Origin: Ensifer adhaerens
Lineage (GTDB): Bacteria; Pseudomonadota; Alphaproteobacteria; Rhizobiales; Rhizobiaceae
Direction: 5' to 3'
NCBI RefSeq assembly: GCF_028993555.1
Contig: NZ_CP118610.1
Location: forward strand, 3,715,001 to 3,779,000
Length of the DNA stretch: 64,000 nucleotides
Positions 10,278 through 18,424 of the stretch are shown here, piece after piece. Below the pieces are notes generated by a model. It did not search any database and was not told the DNA's origin. It was given only the letters and a program-made list of their open reading frames with translations. The translations under genes were made by a program, and so were the position numbers. How positions within the stretch are numbered: position 1 is the stretch's first letter; every line of letters begins with the position of its first letter.

Positions 10278-11059
10278 CGCTCAGGCCCTCCCGCCATCAG
10301 AATATCCGCGCCCGTCGCCTTGAGCGTCGCACGATGCTCAGCCGGTGCATCCGCTTCGAGCACCAGCGTCGCCTTGTCGTCGATACTGGCGATCGCGTGG
10401 GCAGCCGCGGTCCCGAGCTTGTCGCTCGTGATGGCGACGACGAGACGCCGGCTTCTCTGGGCAATCAGCCGCTTGAACTCTGCGTCCTCGAAATAGATCG
10501 CCGTCAGACCCGCAGCTGCATCGGCACCGCAGGTGCCGAGAAAGCAGAGGTCGGGCCTCAGCAGTTCCGCATCGCGCTGGGCCCGCGCGCTGATCGCTGC
10601 GCCGACCGCGCGGTTCAGCGGCCCGCCGAGCAAGATGAGGTCCACGCCCGGTTTCTCCATGAGGGCCGCGGCAATCAGCGGCGTATTGGTAACGACCGTG
10701 ACTGACAGGTCCGGCTCGATCAGCTGGGCGATGGCAAGGTTGGTGGAGCCGGCGTCGAGAAACACGGTCATGCCCGGCTTGATAAGCTCAGCCGCCGCGC
10801 GGGCGAGCGCTGCCTTACGCTCGGGTGCCATCGCCACCCGCTCGCTCAAACTGCTATGCGCCGCAGGAACGACCGGAAGCGCACCGCCATAGACGCGCTC
10901 GCAGAGCCCCGCGGCCGCCATTTCCCTGAGGTCTCGGCGGATCGTGTCTTCAGAGACATTGAGTTCGGCCGCCAGGTCGACAGCGAGCACCCGGCCATTG
11001 GCCTTCAACCGTTCCTGGATCAGCGCCTTTCGCTCACGGAGCAGGAGTTCACCCGACAT
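10274..11059 (-). CDS. DeoR-family transcriptional regulator
   Basis: A 261-residue repressor-type protein. The N-terminal winged helix-turn-helix has VDLAAELNVSEDTIRRDLRE and LCERVYGGA, the DeoR signature. The C-terminal sensor domain (ISOCOT fold) has FLDAGSTNLA and ILLGGPLN, which normally bind phosphorylated sugars. An in-frame ATG nine codons upstream is possible; MSGELLLRERK is preferred. The gene is divergent from an amino-acid ABC importer, which is unusual for DeoR. Direct GTGCAT repeats 20 bases apart (11081, 11101) lie in the promoter region. Confidence 0.9.
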   Translation of the reverse strand: MSGELLLRERKALIQERLKANGRVLAVDLAAELNVSEDTIRRDLREMAAAGLCERVYGGALPVVPAAHSSLSERVAMAPERKAALARAAAELIKPGMTVFLDAGSTNLAIAQLIEPDLSVTVVTNTPLIAAALMEKPGVDLILLGGPLNRAVGAAISARAQRDAELLRPDLCFLGTCGADAAAGLTAIYFEDAEFKRLIAQRSRRLVVAITSDKLGTAAAHAIASIDDKATLVLEADAPAEHRATLKATGADILMAGGPER

Positions 11060-11080
11060 TTTCACCAATCGTGTATAAAC

Positions 11081-11106
11081 GTGCATGAATCGCTACAAAT
11101 GTGCAT
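11081..11106. promoter_or_regulatory. Direct GTGCAT repeats, candidate DeoR site
   Basis: AAACGTGCAT and AAATGTGCAT occur exactly 20 bases apart, two helical turns, just upstream of the DeoR gene and in front of the divergent importer operon. Direct repeats with helical phasing suit a multimeric DeoR protein. The binding is inferred. Confidence 0.35.
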
Positions 11107-11332
11107 ATCCATTTTTGAAACCGATTTCAAGTCCCTGCGCCGGCCAATTCGGGCCGGAGCGGGAATTCGAGCAAACCGCGCCATTTGCGCGTGGTTGGCG
11201 CCATTTCGGGGAAAATTCTTCATCAAAACGCTCAGGAATTGGTGTTTTATACGCTCAGATCGCTGTTTTTTTATGCGATTGTCCGCTCAATCCGGACGAC
11301 GGGCCGGGCCAGAAAGAAGATGGAAAATCACG

Positions 11333-12106
11333 ATGAAACTCCTCCCCACGCTGTTCGCCGCTGCTCTGATGCAGGTTGCCGCGCTGTCCTCCGCCGAAGC
11401 CGGCGAGAACCTCAACGCGATCAAATCCGCCGGTGTGCTGAAGATCGGCACCGAAGGCACCTACGCCCCCTTCACCTATCATGATGCCTCCGGCGCCCTC
11501 GTCGGCTTCGACGTCGAGATCGGCCAGGCGGTTGCGGAAAAGCTCGGCGTCAAGGCTGAATTCCTCGAAGGCAAGTGGGACGGCCTGATCGCCGGTCTCG
11601 ACGCCAACCGCTACGACACGGTCATCAACCAGGTCGGCATCACCGAGGAGCGCAAGAAGAAGTACGACTTCTCCGAGCCCTATATCGCCTCCAAGGCCGT
11701 GCTGATCGTCAAGACCGACAACGAAGAGATCAAGGGCTTTGCCGATCTCAAGGGCAAGAATTCGGCCCAGTCGCTGACCAGCAACTTCGGCAAGCTCGCG
11801 ACCGCGTCCGGCGCCGAGCTCGTCGGCACCGACGGCTTCGACCAGTCGATCCAGCTCGTGCTCACCGGCCGCGCCGATGCGACGATCAACGACAGCCTCT
11901 CCTTCCTCGACTTCAAGAAGAAGAAGCCCGACGCACCGGTAAAGATCGCCGCCGAGCAGGCCGACGCCGACTTCTCCGGCATCATCATCCGCAAGGGCGA
12001 GCCGGAACTGCTCGAAGCCATCAACAAGGCGCTCGTCGACATCAAGGCTGACGGCACCTACGACAAGATCTCGCAGAAGTACTTCGGCGCCGACGTCTCG
12101 AAGTAA
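11333..12106 (+). CDS. Polar amino-acid ABC transporter, periplasmic binding protein
   Basis: A 257-residue family 3 solute-binding protein. A Sec signal peptide (MKLLPTLFAAALMQVAALSSAEA) is followed by the type II fold, with GVLKIGTEGTYAPFTYHDASG and VGFDVEIGQAVAEKLG, the SBP family 3 signature. It resembles cystine or polar amino-acid binders (TcyJ/FliY type). The ATG at 11333 gives a clean signal peptide. The permease and ATPase genes follow, separated by an attenuator-like hairpin. Confidence 0.9.
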   Translation: MKLLPTLFAAALMQVAALSSAEAGENLNAIKSAGVLKIGTEGTYAPFTYHDASGALVGFDVEIGQAVAEKLGVKAEFLEGKWDGLIAGLDANRYDTVINQVGITEERKKKYDFSEPYIASKAVLIVKTDNEEIKGFADLKGKNSAQSLTSNFGKLATASGAELVGTDGFDQSIQLVLTGRADATINDSLSFLDFKKKKPDAPVKIAAEQADADFSGIIIRKGEPELLEAINKALVDIKADGTYDKISQKYFGADVSK

Positions 12107-12160
12107 GTTCCAACCGACTTAGTGGCCAGTTTTACCACCGGCCATTCTCGGCTATGAAAA

Positions 12161-12198
12161 GCGATCCGTTCCGGTCCCCGGGGCGGATCGCGCTTTTT
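12161..12198 (+). terminator. Intercistronic terminator/attenuator
   Basis: GCGATCCG (12161-12168) and CGGATCGC (12184-12191) form an 8-bp stem followed by GCTTTTT. It lies between the binding-protein gene and the permease, so it probably lets the binding protein be made in excess. Confidence 0.7.
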
Positions 12199-12212
12199 GA
12201 AAGGCCCGCCCC

Positions 12213-12893
12213 TTGCCCACCTGGCTCCAACTGATGCTGGATTCGCTGCCGTCCCTGCTCTGGGCCGGTCTCACCTTCACCATCCCGCTGACGCTGCTTT
12301 CCTTCATCTTCGGCCTGATCCTCGGGCTCGCGACCGCCGTTGCCCGGCTGTTCGGTCCGGCGCCCGTCGTCGCGATCGCCAGGTTTTACGTCTGGGTGAT
12401 CCGCGGCACGCCGCTGCTCGTCCAGCTCTTCGTGATCTTCTACGGCCTGCCGAGCGCCGGCATCCTGCTCGATGCCTTCACCGCCGCCCTCATCGGCTTC
12501 TCGCTGAACGTCGGCGCCTATACCTCGGAGATCATCCGAGCGGTGATTTCCTCGGTCCCGCGCGGCCAATGGGAAGCCGCCTATTCCATCGGCATGAGCT
12601 GGAGCCAGGCGATGCGCCGCACCATCCTGCCGCAGGCAACCCGCGTCGCCGTGCCGCCGCTGTCCAACACGTTCATCTCGCTGGTGAAGGACACGTCGCT
12701 TGCCGCCGCGATCACCGTGCCGGAGATGTTCCAGACGGCACAGCGCATCGTCGCGACCACCTACGAACCATTGATCCTCTACATCCTGGCGGCGCTGATC
12801 TACCTTGCCATGAGCTCCGTGCTCTCGGCCCTGCAGGTCCGGCTGGAGCGACGCTTCGCCCGCTATGGCGGCTTCCTGGAGGCACGGGCATGA
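12213..12893 (+). CDS. Amino-acid ABC transporter permease
   Basis: A 226-residue HisM/YecS-type inner-membrane permease with about five helices. The conserved EAA loop is GQWEAAYSIGMSWSQAMRRTILPQA. The N-terminal TFTIPLTLLSFIFGLILGL and VIRGTPLLVQLFVIFYGLP are characteristic. The start is TTG at 12213 with GAAAGG upstream; an ATG at 12234 is the alternative. It overlaps the ATPase gene by four bases. Confidence 0.9.
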   Translation: MPTWLQLMLDSLPSLLWAGLTFTIPLTLLSFIFGLILGLATAVARLFGPAPVVAIARFYVWVIRGTPLLVQLFVIFYGLPSAGILLDAFTAALIGFSLNVGAYTSEIIRAVISSVPRGQWEAAYSIGMSWSQAMRRTILPQATRVAVPPLSNTFISLVKDTSLAAAITVPEMFQTAQRIVATTYEPLILYILAALIYLAMSSVLSALQVRLERRFARYGGFLEARA

Positions 12894-13651
12894 TCGAGCT
12901 CTCCCATATCGAAAAGCGCTTCGGCGACAATCTCGTGCTGAAAGATATCTCGGTCACGCTTGCCGAGGGCACCGTGACGGCGCTGGTCGGCCCCTCCGGA
13001 GGAGGCAAGAGCACCCTTCTGCGCTGTATCAACCTGCTTGAAATCCCCACATCCGGTTCGATCCGGCTTGGCGACGAAAAGCTCGACTTCGCACCCGGCC
13101 GCAAGGTCGGCTGGGCCTCGATCCAGCGCCTGCGTCGGCAGACCGGCATGGTGTTCCAGAACTTCCAGCTCTTTCCGCACCAGACCGCGCTCGGCAATGT
13201 CATGGAAGGCCTCGTCACGGTACTGAAGTGGCCAGCGGACAAGGCGAGGGCGCGCGCCATGGAACTCCTGGAAAAGGTCGGCATGGCGCACAAGGCCGAT
13301 GCCTGGCCGGCGACGCTTTCGGGCGGACAGCAGCAGCGCGTGGCCATCGCCCGGGCGCTTGCCCCCTCGCCGCGTGTGCTGCTCTGCGACGAGCCAACCT
13401 CGGCACTCGACCCGGAGCTGGCCGAGGAAGTGGTCGAGGTCCTGAGCCGGCTCGCCCGCGAAGGCACGACGATGGTGATGGCAACCCACGATCTCCGCCT
13501 CGCCTCGCGCGTCGCCGACAAGGTGATCTTCCTCGACGGTGGCCTCATCGTCGAAAGCGGCGCGCCGAAGGCGATCTTCTCGGCACCCGAGCGCGAGCGC
13601 ACCAAGAAGTTCATCGCCTCGCTGAGTGCTCCGCACGACTACGAGATCTGA
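12890..13651 (+). CDS. Amino-acid ABC transporter ATP-binding protein
   Basis: A 253-residue GlnQ-type ATPase. Walker A is GPSGGGKST, the Q-loop is VFQNFQLFPH, the signature is LSGGQQQR, Walker B is VLLCDEPTSALD and the H-loop is MATHDL. It energises the import system encoded just upstream, with which it shares an ATGA overlap. It ends before a strong hairpin at 13674. Confidence 0.94.
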   Translation: MIELSHIEKRFGDNLVLKDISVTLAEGTVTALVGPSGGGKSTLLRCINLLEIPTSGSIRLGDEKLDFAPGRKVGWASIQRLRRQTGMVFQNFQLFPHQTALGNVMEGLVTVLKWPADKARARAMELLEKVGMAHKADAWPATLSGGQQQRVAIARALAPSPRVLLCDEPTSALDPELAEEVVEVLSRLAREGTTMVMATHDLRLASRVADKVIFLDGGLIVESGAPKAIFSAPERERTKKFIASLSAPHDYEI

Positions 13652-13673
13652 AACACCGACTGAGAGAAAAGCA

Positions 13674-13706
13674 AAACGGCCGGATTCGCATCCGGCCGTT
13701 TCTGTT
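13674..13706. terminator. Bidirectional terminator of importer operon and pyc
   Basis: AAACGGCCGGAT and ATCCGGCCGTTT form a perfect 12-bp stem around TCGC, with CTGTTTG on the plus side and AAA/TTT symmetry on the other. It sits between the convergent ATPase gene and pyc. Confidence 0.85.
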
Positions 13707-13722
13707 TGTCTGGACGGAACCC

Positions 13723-16700
13723 TTAGGCTTCGTAAACGATCAGCAGATCCTTGGCGTCGATCTGGTCGCCAGCACGCACCAGCACTTCGGCGATCGTGCC
13801 GTCCTTCTCGGCGTGCAGCGCCGTTTCCATCTTCATCGCTTCGATCGAGAGCAGCACGTCGCCGGCCTTGACCGCCTGACCGGCATTGACGGCCACGGTC
13901 GAGATGACGCCCGGCATCGGCGCGCCGAGATGGGCGGCATTGCCCCCTTCGGCCTTGCGGCGCACGGCGCTCGAAGCGCTGCGGTTGCGGTCCGGAACCT
14001 TGATCAGGCGCGGCTGGCCGTTGAGTTCGAAGAACACCTTGACCATGCCCTTCTCGTCCGGCTCGCTCTTGGCCTGATGCAGGATGACGAGCGACTTGCC
14101 CCGCTCGATCTCCGGCTGCAGCTCTTCGCCAGGTCCAAGCCCGTAGAAATAGGCCGGCGTCGGCAGGACGCTGACCGGACCATAGGTATCGGCGGCGACC
14201 GCATAGTCGGTGAAGACCTTCGGATACATCAGGTAGGAGGCGAACTCGAAGTCATCGACCTTGCGCTCGAGCTTGTCCTCGATGCTCTTACGCTCCGCGT
14301 CGAGATCTGCCGGCGGCAACAGCGAGCCCGGAACGGCGGTATAGGCCTTCTCGCCCTTCAGCGCCTTCTTCTGCAGCGCTTCCGGCCAACCGCCCGGGGG
14401 CTGGCCGAGATCGCCCTTCAGCATCGAGACGACCGAATCCGGGAAAGCGATGTCCTTGGCCGGGTTCTCGACATCGGCGACGGTCAGGTCCTGGGAGACC
14501 ATCATCAGCGCCATGTCGCCGACAACCTTGGAGGACGGCGTCACCTTGACGATGTCGCCGAACATCTGGTTGGCGTCCGCATAGGCCTGGGCCACGCGGT
14601 GCCACTTGGTTTCAAGGCCGAGCGAACGCGCCTGTTCCTTGAGGTTGGTAAACTGGCCGCCCGGCATTTCGTGCAGGTAGACTTCGGAGGCCGGACCCTT
14701 GAGGTCGCTTTCGAAGGCCGCGTATTGGTAACGCACCGCTTCCCAGTAGAAGGAGATGCGGCGGATCCATTCGGGATCGAGACCCGGATCGCGGTCCGAT
14801 CCGCGCAGCGCCTCGACGATCGAACCAAGGCAGGGCTGCGAGGTGTTGCCGGACAGTGCATCCATTGCCGCATCGACCACGTCGACGCCCGACTCGACGG
14901 CGGCGAGCACCGTCGCAGCCGCAATGCCCGAGGTGTCGTGCGTGTGGAAGTGGATCGGCAGATCGGTCGCCTCACGCAGCGCCTTGAACAGAACGCGTGC
15001 GGCCGCCGGCTTCAGCAGGCCCGCCATGTCCTTGACGGCGATCATGTGCGCGCCGGCCTTTTCGAGCTCGGCAGCAAGGGCGGTATAATACTTGAGGTCG
15101 TATTTCGGGCGGGCCGAATTCAGGATGTCGCCGGTGTAGCAGATCGCCGCCTCGCAGATGCGGTTTTCCTCGGCGACCGCCTCCATCGACACCCGCATGT
15201 TGTCGACCCAGTTGAGGCAGTCGAAGACGCGGAAGACGTTGATGCCGCCCCTGGCCGCCTGGCGCACGAAGTACTTGACGACATTGTCCGGGTAGTTCTT
15301 GTAGCCGACGCCGTTCGCACCACGGAGCAGCATCTGCAGGAGCAGGTTCGGTGCATCCTCGCGAATGCGCGCGAGGCGATCCCAGGGGTCTTCGGTGAGG
15401 AAGCGCATGGAAACGTCGAAGGTCGCGCCACCCCAGCATTCGAGCGAGAACAGCTGCGGCAGGGCGCGGGCATAGGTGCCGGCGACGCGGGCGATGTCGT
15501 GCGTCCGCATGCGGGTCGCGAGCAGCGATTGATGGCCGTCGCGCATGGTCGTATCGGTCAGGAACACCTGGTTCTGGCCACGCACCCATTCGGCGAACTT
15601 CTTCGGGCCGAGTTCGTCGAGCTTCTGCTTGGTACCTGCAGGGATTTCGCCCTGGATGAACGGCACGACAGGCTTGGCCGCATCCGCCGGCGGCCGCGGA
15701 CGGCCCTTGGCTTCCGGATGGCCATTGACGGTGACGTCGGCGAGATAGGTGAGCAGCTTCGTCGCGCGATCCTGGCGCCGTACCTGCTGGAACAGTTCCG
15801 GCGTCGTGTCGATGAAACGCGTTGTGTATGTGTTGTTGCGGAACTGCTCGTGGCCGATGATCGCCTCGAGGAAGGTGAGGTTGGTGGCGACGCCACGGAT
15901 ACGGAATTCGCGCAGCGCCCGGTCCATGCGGCTGATCGCTTCCTGAGGCGTGCTGCCCGAAGCGGTGACCTTGACCAGCAATGGATCGTAGTAGCGGGTG
16001 ATGTAGGCACCGGTATAGGCCGTGCCGCCATCGAGACGGATGCCGAAACCGGCGGCCGACCGGTAGCCGGTGATGCGGCCGTAGTCGGGAATGAAGTTCT
16101 GCTCCGGATCCTCGGTGGTGATACGGCACTGCAGCGCATGGCCATTGAGGCGAATATCGGCCTGGTCAGGCACGCCTGACGCCGGTGTACCGATCGCCTC
16201 GCCGTCGAGGATGTGGATCTGCGCCTTGACGATGTCGATGCCGGTCACCACTTCGGTGACCGTGTGCTCGACCTGGATGCGCGGGTTCACCTCGATGAAG
16301 TAGAACTTGCCGGTGTTGGCATCCATCAGATACTCGACCGTGCCGGCGCCGATATAGTTGGTCGCCTTGGCAATCCTCAGCGAGTAGTCGGCAAGCTCCT
16401 GGCGCTGCGCCTCCGAAAGGTAGGGCGCAGGCGCGCGCTCGACGACCTTCTGGTTGCGGCGCTGGATCGAGCAGTCACGCTCGAAGAGATGCACGACATT
16501 GCCGTGGGTATCGCCGAGGATCTGGCTTTCGACGTGGCGGGCACGCTCGACGAGCTTTTCGAGATAAACTTCGTCCTTGCCGAAGGCGGCCTTGGCCTCG
16601 CGCTTGGCTTCCGTCACCTCACGGATCAGGTCCTTCTGGTCGCGGATGGCGCGCATGCCACGGCCGCCGCCGCCCCAGGAGGCCTTGAGCATGACCGGAT

Positions 16701-17181
16701 AGCCGATCTCGGCGGCCAGGCGATGGATTTCCTTTTCGTCGTCCGGCAGCGGATCGGTGGCTGGCACCACCGGCACGCCGACGGAAATGGCGAGGTTGCG
16801 CGCCGCCACCTTGTTGCCGAGCTGGCGCATGGTCGCCGGCCGCGGGCCGATGAAGATGATGCCGGCGGCGTCGCAGGCGTCGACGAATTCAGGGCTTTCA
16901 GAGAGCAGGCCGTAGCCCGGGTGGATGGCGTCGGCGCCGGAAAGCTTGGCGACCCGGATCACCTCTTCGATCGACAGATAGCTTTCGATCGGGCCGAGAT
17001 CGCGGGCAAGGTGCGGCCCGCGGCCGATCTGGTAACTTTCGTCCGCCTTGAAGCGGTGCAGCGCAAGTTTGTCCTCTTCCGCCCATATCGCGACCGTTTT
17101 CAGACCGAGTTCGTTTGCAGCGCGAAAAACGCGGATGGCAATTTCAGAACGGTTGGCAACAAGGATCTTCGAGATGGGCAA
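13723..17181 (-). CDS. pyc: Pyruvate carboxylase
   Basis: A 1152-residue biotin enzyme making oxaloacetate from pyruvate, HCO3- and ATP, the main anaplerotic enzyme of rhizobia. Domains in order are biotin carboxylase/ATP-grasp (about 1-460, with KASWGGGGRGMR), carboxyltransferase (about 540-850, with LTDTTMRDGHQSLLATRMRT and HFHTHDTSG) and the biotinyl domain with AMKMET near residue 1115, whose Lys carries biotin. Length and sequence closely match the R. etli enzyme. The start is TTG at 17181 (LPISKILVANRS) after GGAGA; upstream in-frame codons are not conserved. Confidence 0.96.
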   Translation of the reverse strand: MPISKILVANRSEIAIRVFRAANELGLKTVAIWAEEDKLALHRFKADESYQIGRGPHLARDLGPIESYLSIEEVIRVAKLSGADAIHPGYGLLSESPEFVDACDAAGIIFIGPRPATMRQLGNKVAARNLAISVGVPVVPATDPLPDDEKEIHRLAAEIGYPVMLKASWGGGGRGMRAIRDQKDLIREVTEAKREAKAAFGKDEVYLEKLVERARHVESQILGDTHGNVVHLFERDCSIQRRNQKVVERAPAPYLSEAQRQELADYSLRIAKATNYIGAGTVEYLMDANTGKFYFIEVNPRIQVEHTVTEVVTGIDIVKAQIHILDGEAIGTPASGVPDQADIRLNGHALQCRITTEDPEQNFIPDYGRITGYRSAAGFGIRLDGGTAYTGAYITRYYDPLLVKVTASGSTPQEAISRMDRALREFRIRGVATNLTFLEAIIGHEQFRNNTYTTRFIDTTPELFQQVRRQDRATKLLTYLADVTVNGHPEAKGRPRPPADAAKPVVPFIQGEIPAGTKQKLDELGPKKFAEWVRGQNQVFLTDTTMRDGHQSLLATRMRTHDIARVAGTYARALPQLFSLECWGGATFDVSMRFLTEDPWDRLARIREDAPNLLLQMLLRGANGVGYKNYPDNVVKYFVRQAARGGINVFRVFDCLNWVDNMRVSMEAVAEENRICEAAICYTGDILNSARPKYDLKYYTALAAELEKAGAHMIAVKDMAGLLKPAAARVLFKALREATDLPIHFHTHDTSGIAAATVLAAVESGVDVVDAAMDALSGNTSQPCLGSIVEALRGSDRDPGLDPEWIRRISFYWEAVRYQYAAFESDLKGPASEVYLHEMPGGQFTNLKEQARSLGLETKWHRVAQAYADANQMFGDIVKVTPSSKVVGDMALMMVSQDLTVADVENPAKDIAFPDSVVSMLKGDLGQPPGGWPEALQKKALKGEKAYTAVPGSLLPPADLDAERKSIEDKLERKVDDFEFASYLMYPKVFTDYAVAADTYGPVSVLPTPAYFYGLGPGEELQPEIERGKSLVILHQAKSEPDEKGMVKVFFELNGQPRLIKVPDRNRSASSAVRRKAEGGNAAHLGAPMPGVISTVAVNAGQAVKAGDVLLSIEAMKMETALHAEKDGTIAEVLVRAGDQIDAKDLLIVYEA

Positions 17182-17299
17182 GTCGGTCTCCTCAATGACT
17201 TGAAATTGCGGGAAATGCTGCACCCGCGAAATAAAGTATTAGCGGGTCGCAAAGCAGAGCGCAATTTCAGATGCGACAGGAAACCGAAAGCCTTTGACT

Positions 17300-18040
17300 T
17301 TAGGAGATCAACCCGAGCCGGAAGGCGATCGCCACGACGTGATGGCGGTTCTTGCCCTTCAGTTTCTCCTGGATGCCGTTCATGTACCAGTCGACCGTAT
17401 GGCTCGAAATATCGAGCACCTTGCCGATGTCGTTCGAGGTCATGCCGTCGGCGAGATAGTTGAGCGCTTCCATTTCGCGCCGCGTCATCTGCACCTCGAC
17501 GCGCGAACCGAGTTCGGCCGAAACTTCCGGGTCGGTCAGTTCCAGCAGCTTCCAGAACAGCCGCTTGGCGATGGCGTCGAAGAGGCTGATCTCCACCGGG
17601 CTCAAATCGACGACGCGGCCGCCGACCGTCAGGTTACCGAGCAGACCGCGCCGGCCGTGCACCGGGAAGATGTAGCCGTCGTAGAGACCGTGGTTGCGGG
17701 CCTCGATCATCATGCTTTCCATGCGCTTGCGATGCGGGTCGGAGCGGAAGGCAAACAGTGTGTCGCGCCAGCGGAAGCCGCGCTGCGCGTGGCCGAGATA
17801 GCGGATGGTCGGGTCGATCACCACGAACTTCTTGCGGATGTAGATCTGCGGCCAGCCTTCCGGCCAGCGACCGGCAAGCAGCAGTCGCAACGGATTGTCA
17901 TGCGGCTTCGGTTGCCGGACGACGCCGTAGAAGTCGAAGCCGCAGCGGTCGAGCAGGCGCTCGAACTCCGGGATGATTTCCTCGCGTGTCTTCATCTCCT
18001 CCAGAAGCGCAAGAAACTGTACGAGCAGCGTAATGTTCAT
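17300..18040 (-). CDS. LuxR-family regulator (LuxR solo) with AHL-binding domain
   Basis: A 246-residue protein. The N-terminal autoinducer-binding domain keeps the six residues invariant in TraR/LuxR: W and Y in GWPQIYI, D and P in IDPTIRY, W in FRWRD and G in NHGLYDG, with matching spacing. The C-terminal GerE helix-turn-helix has TRREMEALNYLADGMTSNDIG and SSHTVDWYMNGIQEKL. No luxI-type synthase is in the window, so it is a solo here. It may sense AHLs from elsewhere in the genome or from neighbours. The target is unknown; ndvA lies divergently next door. Confidence 0.88.
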   Translation of the reverse strand: MNITLLVQFLALLEEMKTREEIIPEFERLLDRCGFDFYGVVRQPKPHDNPLRLLLAGRWPEGWPQIYIRKKFVVIDPTIRYLGHAQRGFRWRDTLFAFRSDPHRKRMESMMIEARNHGLYDGYIFPVHGRRGLLGNLTVGGRVVDLSPVEISLFDAIAKRLFWKLLELTDPEVSAELGSRVEVQMTRREMEALNYLADGMTSNDIGKVLDISSHTVDWYMNGIQEKLKGKNRHHVVAIAFRLGLIS

Positions 18041-18424
18041 GGATCACCTTCCAGGTAGATGCATATGGTCGCATTTCCGAATCCGGACATAAAGGCACCG
18101 TTCAGCGACCATTCATGTTGCACCCGCGATAATCCGTCATACCACGCCCGGTCTTATGCGAAATATGCAAGAAATCGGAGTTGGCACGACAGATAGCAGA
18201 CTATGAATATTCTCGCCAAGCTCGCATGCGAGCGAAACGGGAATATGAGTGGCTGTCCATGCGTCCGGCTACGGCTTCCCTTTGCCGCAAAAGACCGTCT
18301 CAGCGCGGCCCCGAGTGTTGAAGTGCGGAGCGCAAAGCTCGCCCAATAGACCTCGAGGACGCGGGTGCATCCGCCGCAGAAGGACTGCGGCGCGTCAAAT
18401 CCGGTACCCGGAAGGGGTGAGACA
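18041..18424. promoter_or_regulatory. Divergent luxR solo / ndvA intergenic region
   Basis: 384 bases without a credible gene. It holds the promoters of both neighbours. A perfect 14-base palindrome GCTCGCATGCGAGC sits at 18220-18233, framed by AATATTC and GAATAT, so the ndvA leader could form a stem. A TGCACCCGCGA stretch at about 18119 also occurs at about 17219, upstream of pyc. I find no convincing lux box. Confidence 0.4.

Noticed and set aside
13228..16179. A 983-codon open frame on the plus strand opposite pyc
   Set aside because: It mirrors pyc codon structure in GC-rich DNA, shows no family motif, and pyc is unmistakable.
18041..18424. A lux box for the LuxR solo
   Set aside because: The only strong palindrome, GCTCGCATGCGAGC, does not resemble known lux or tra boxes closely enough to claim it.
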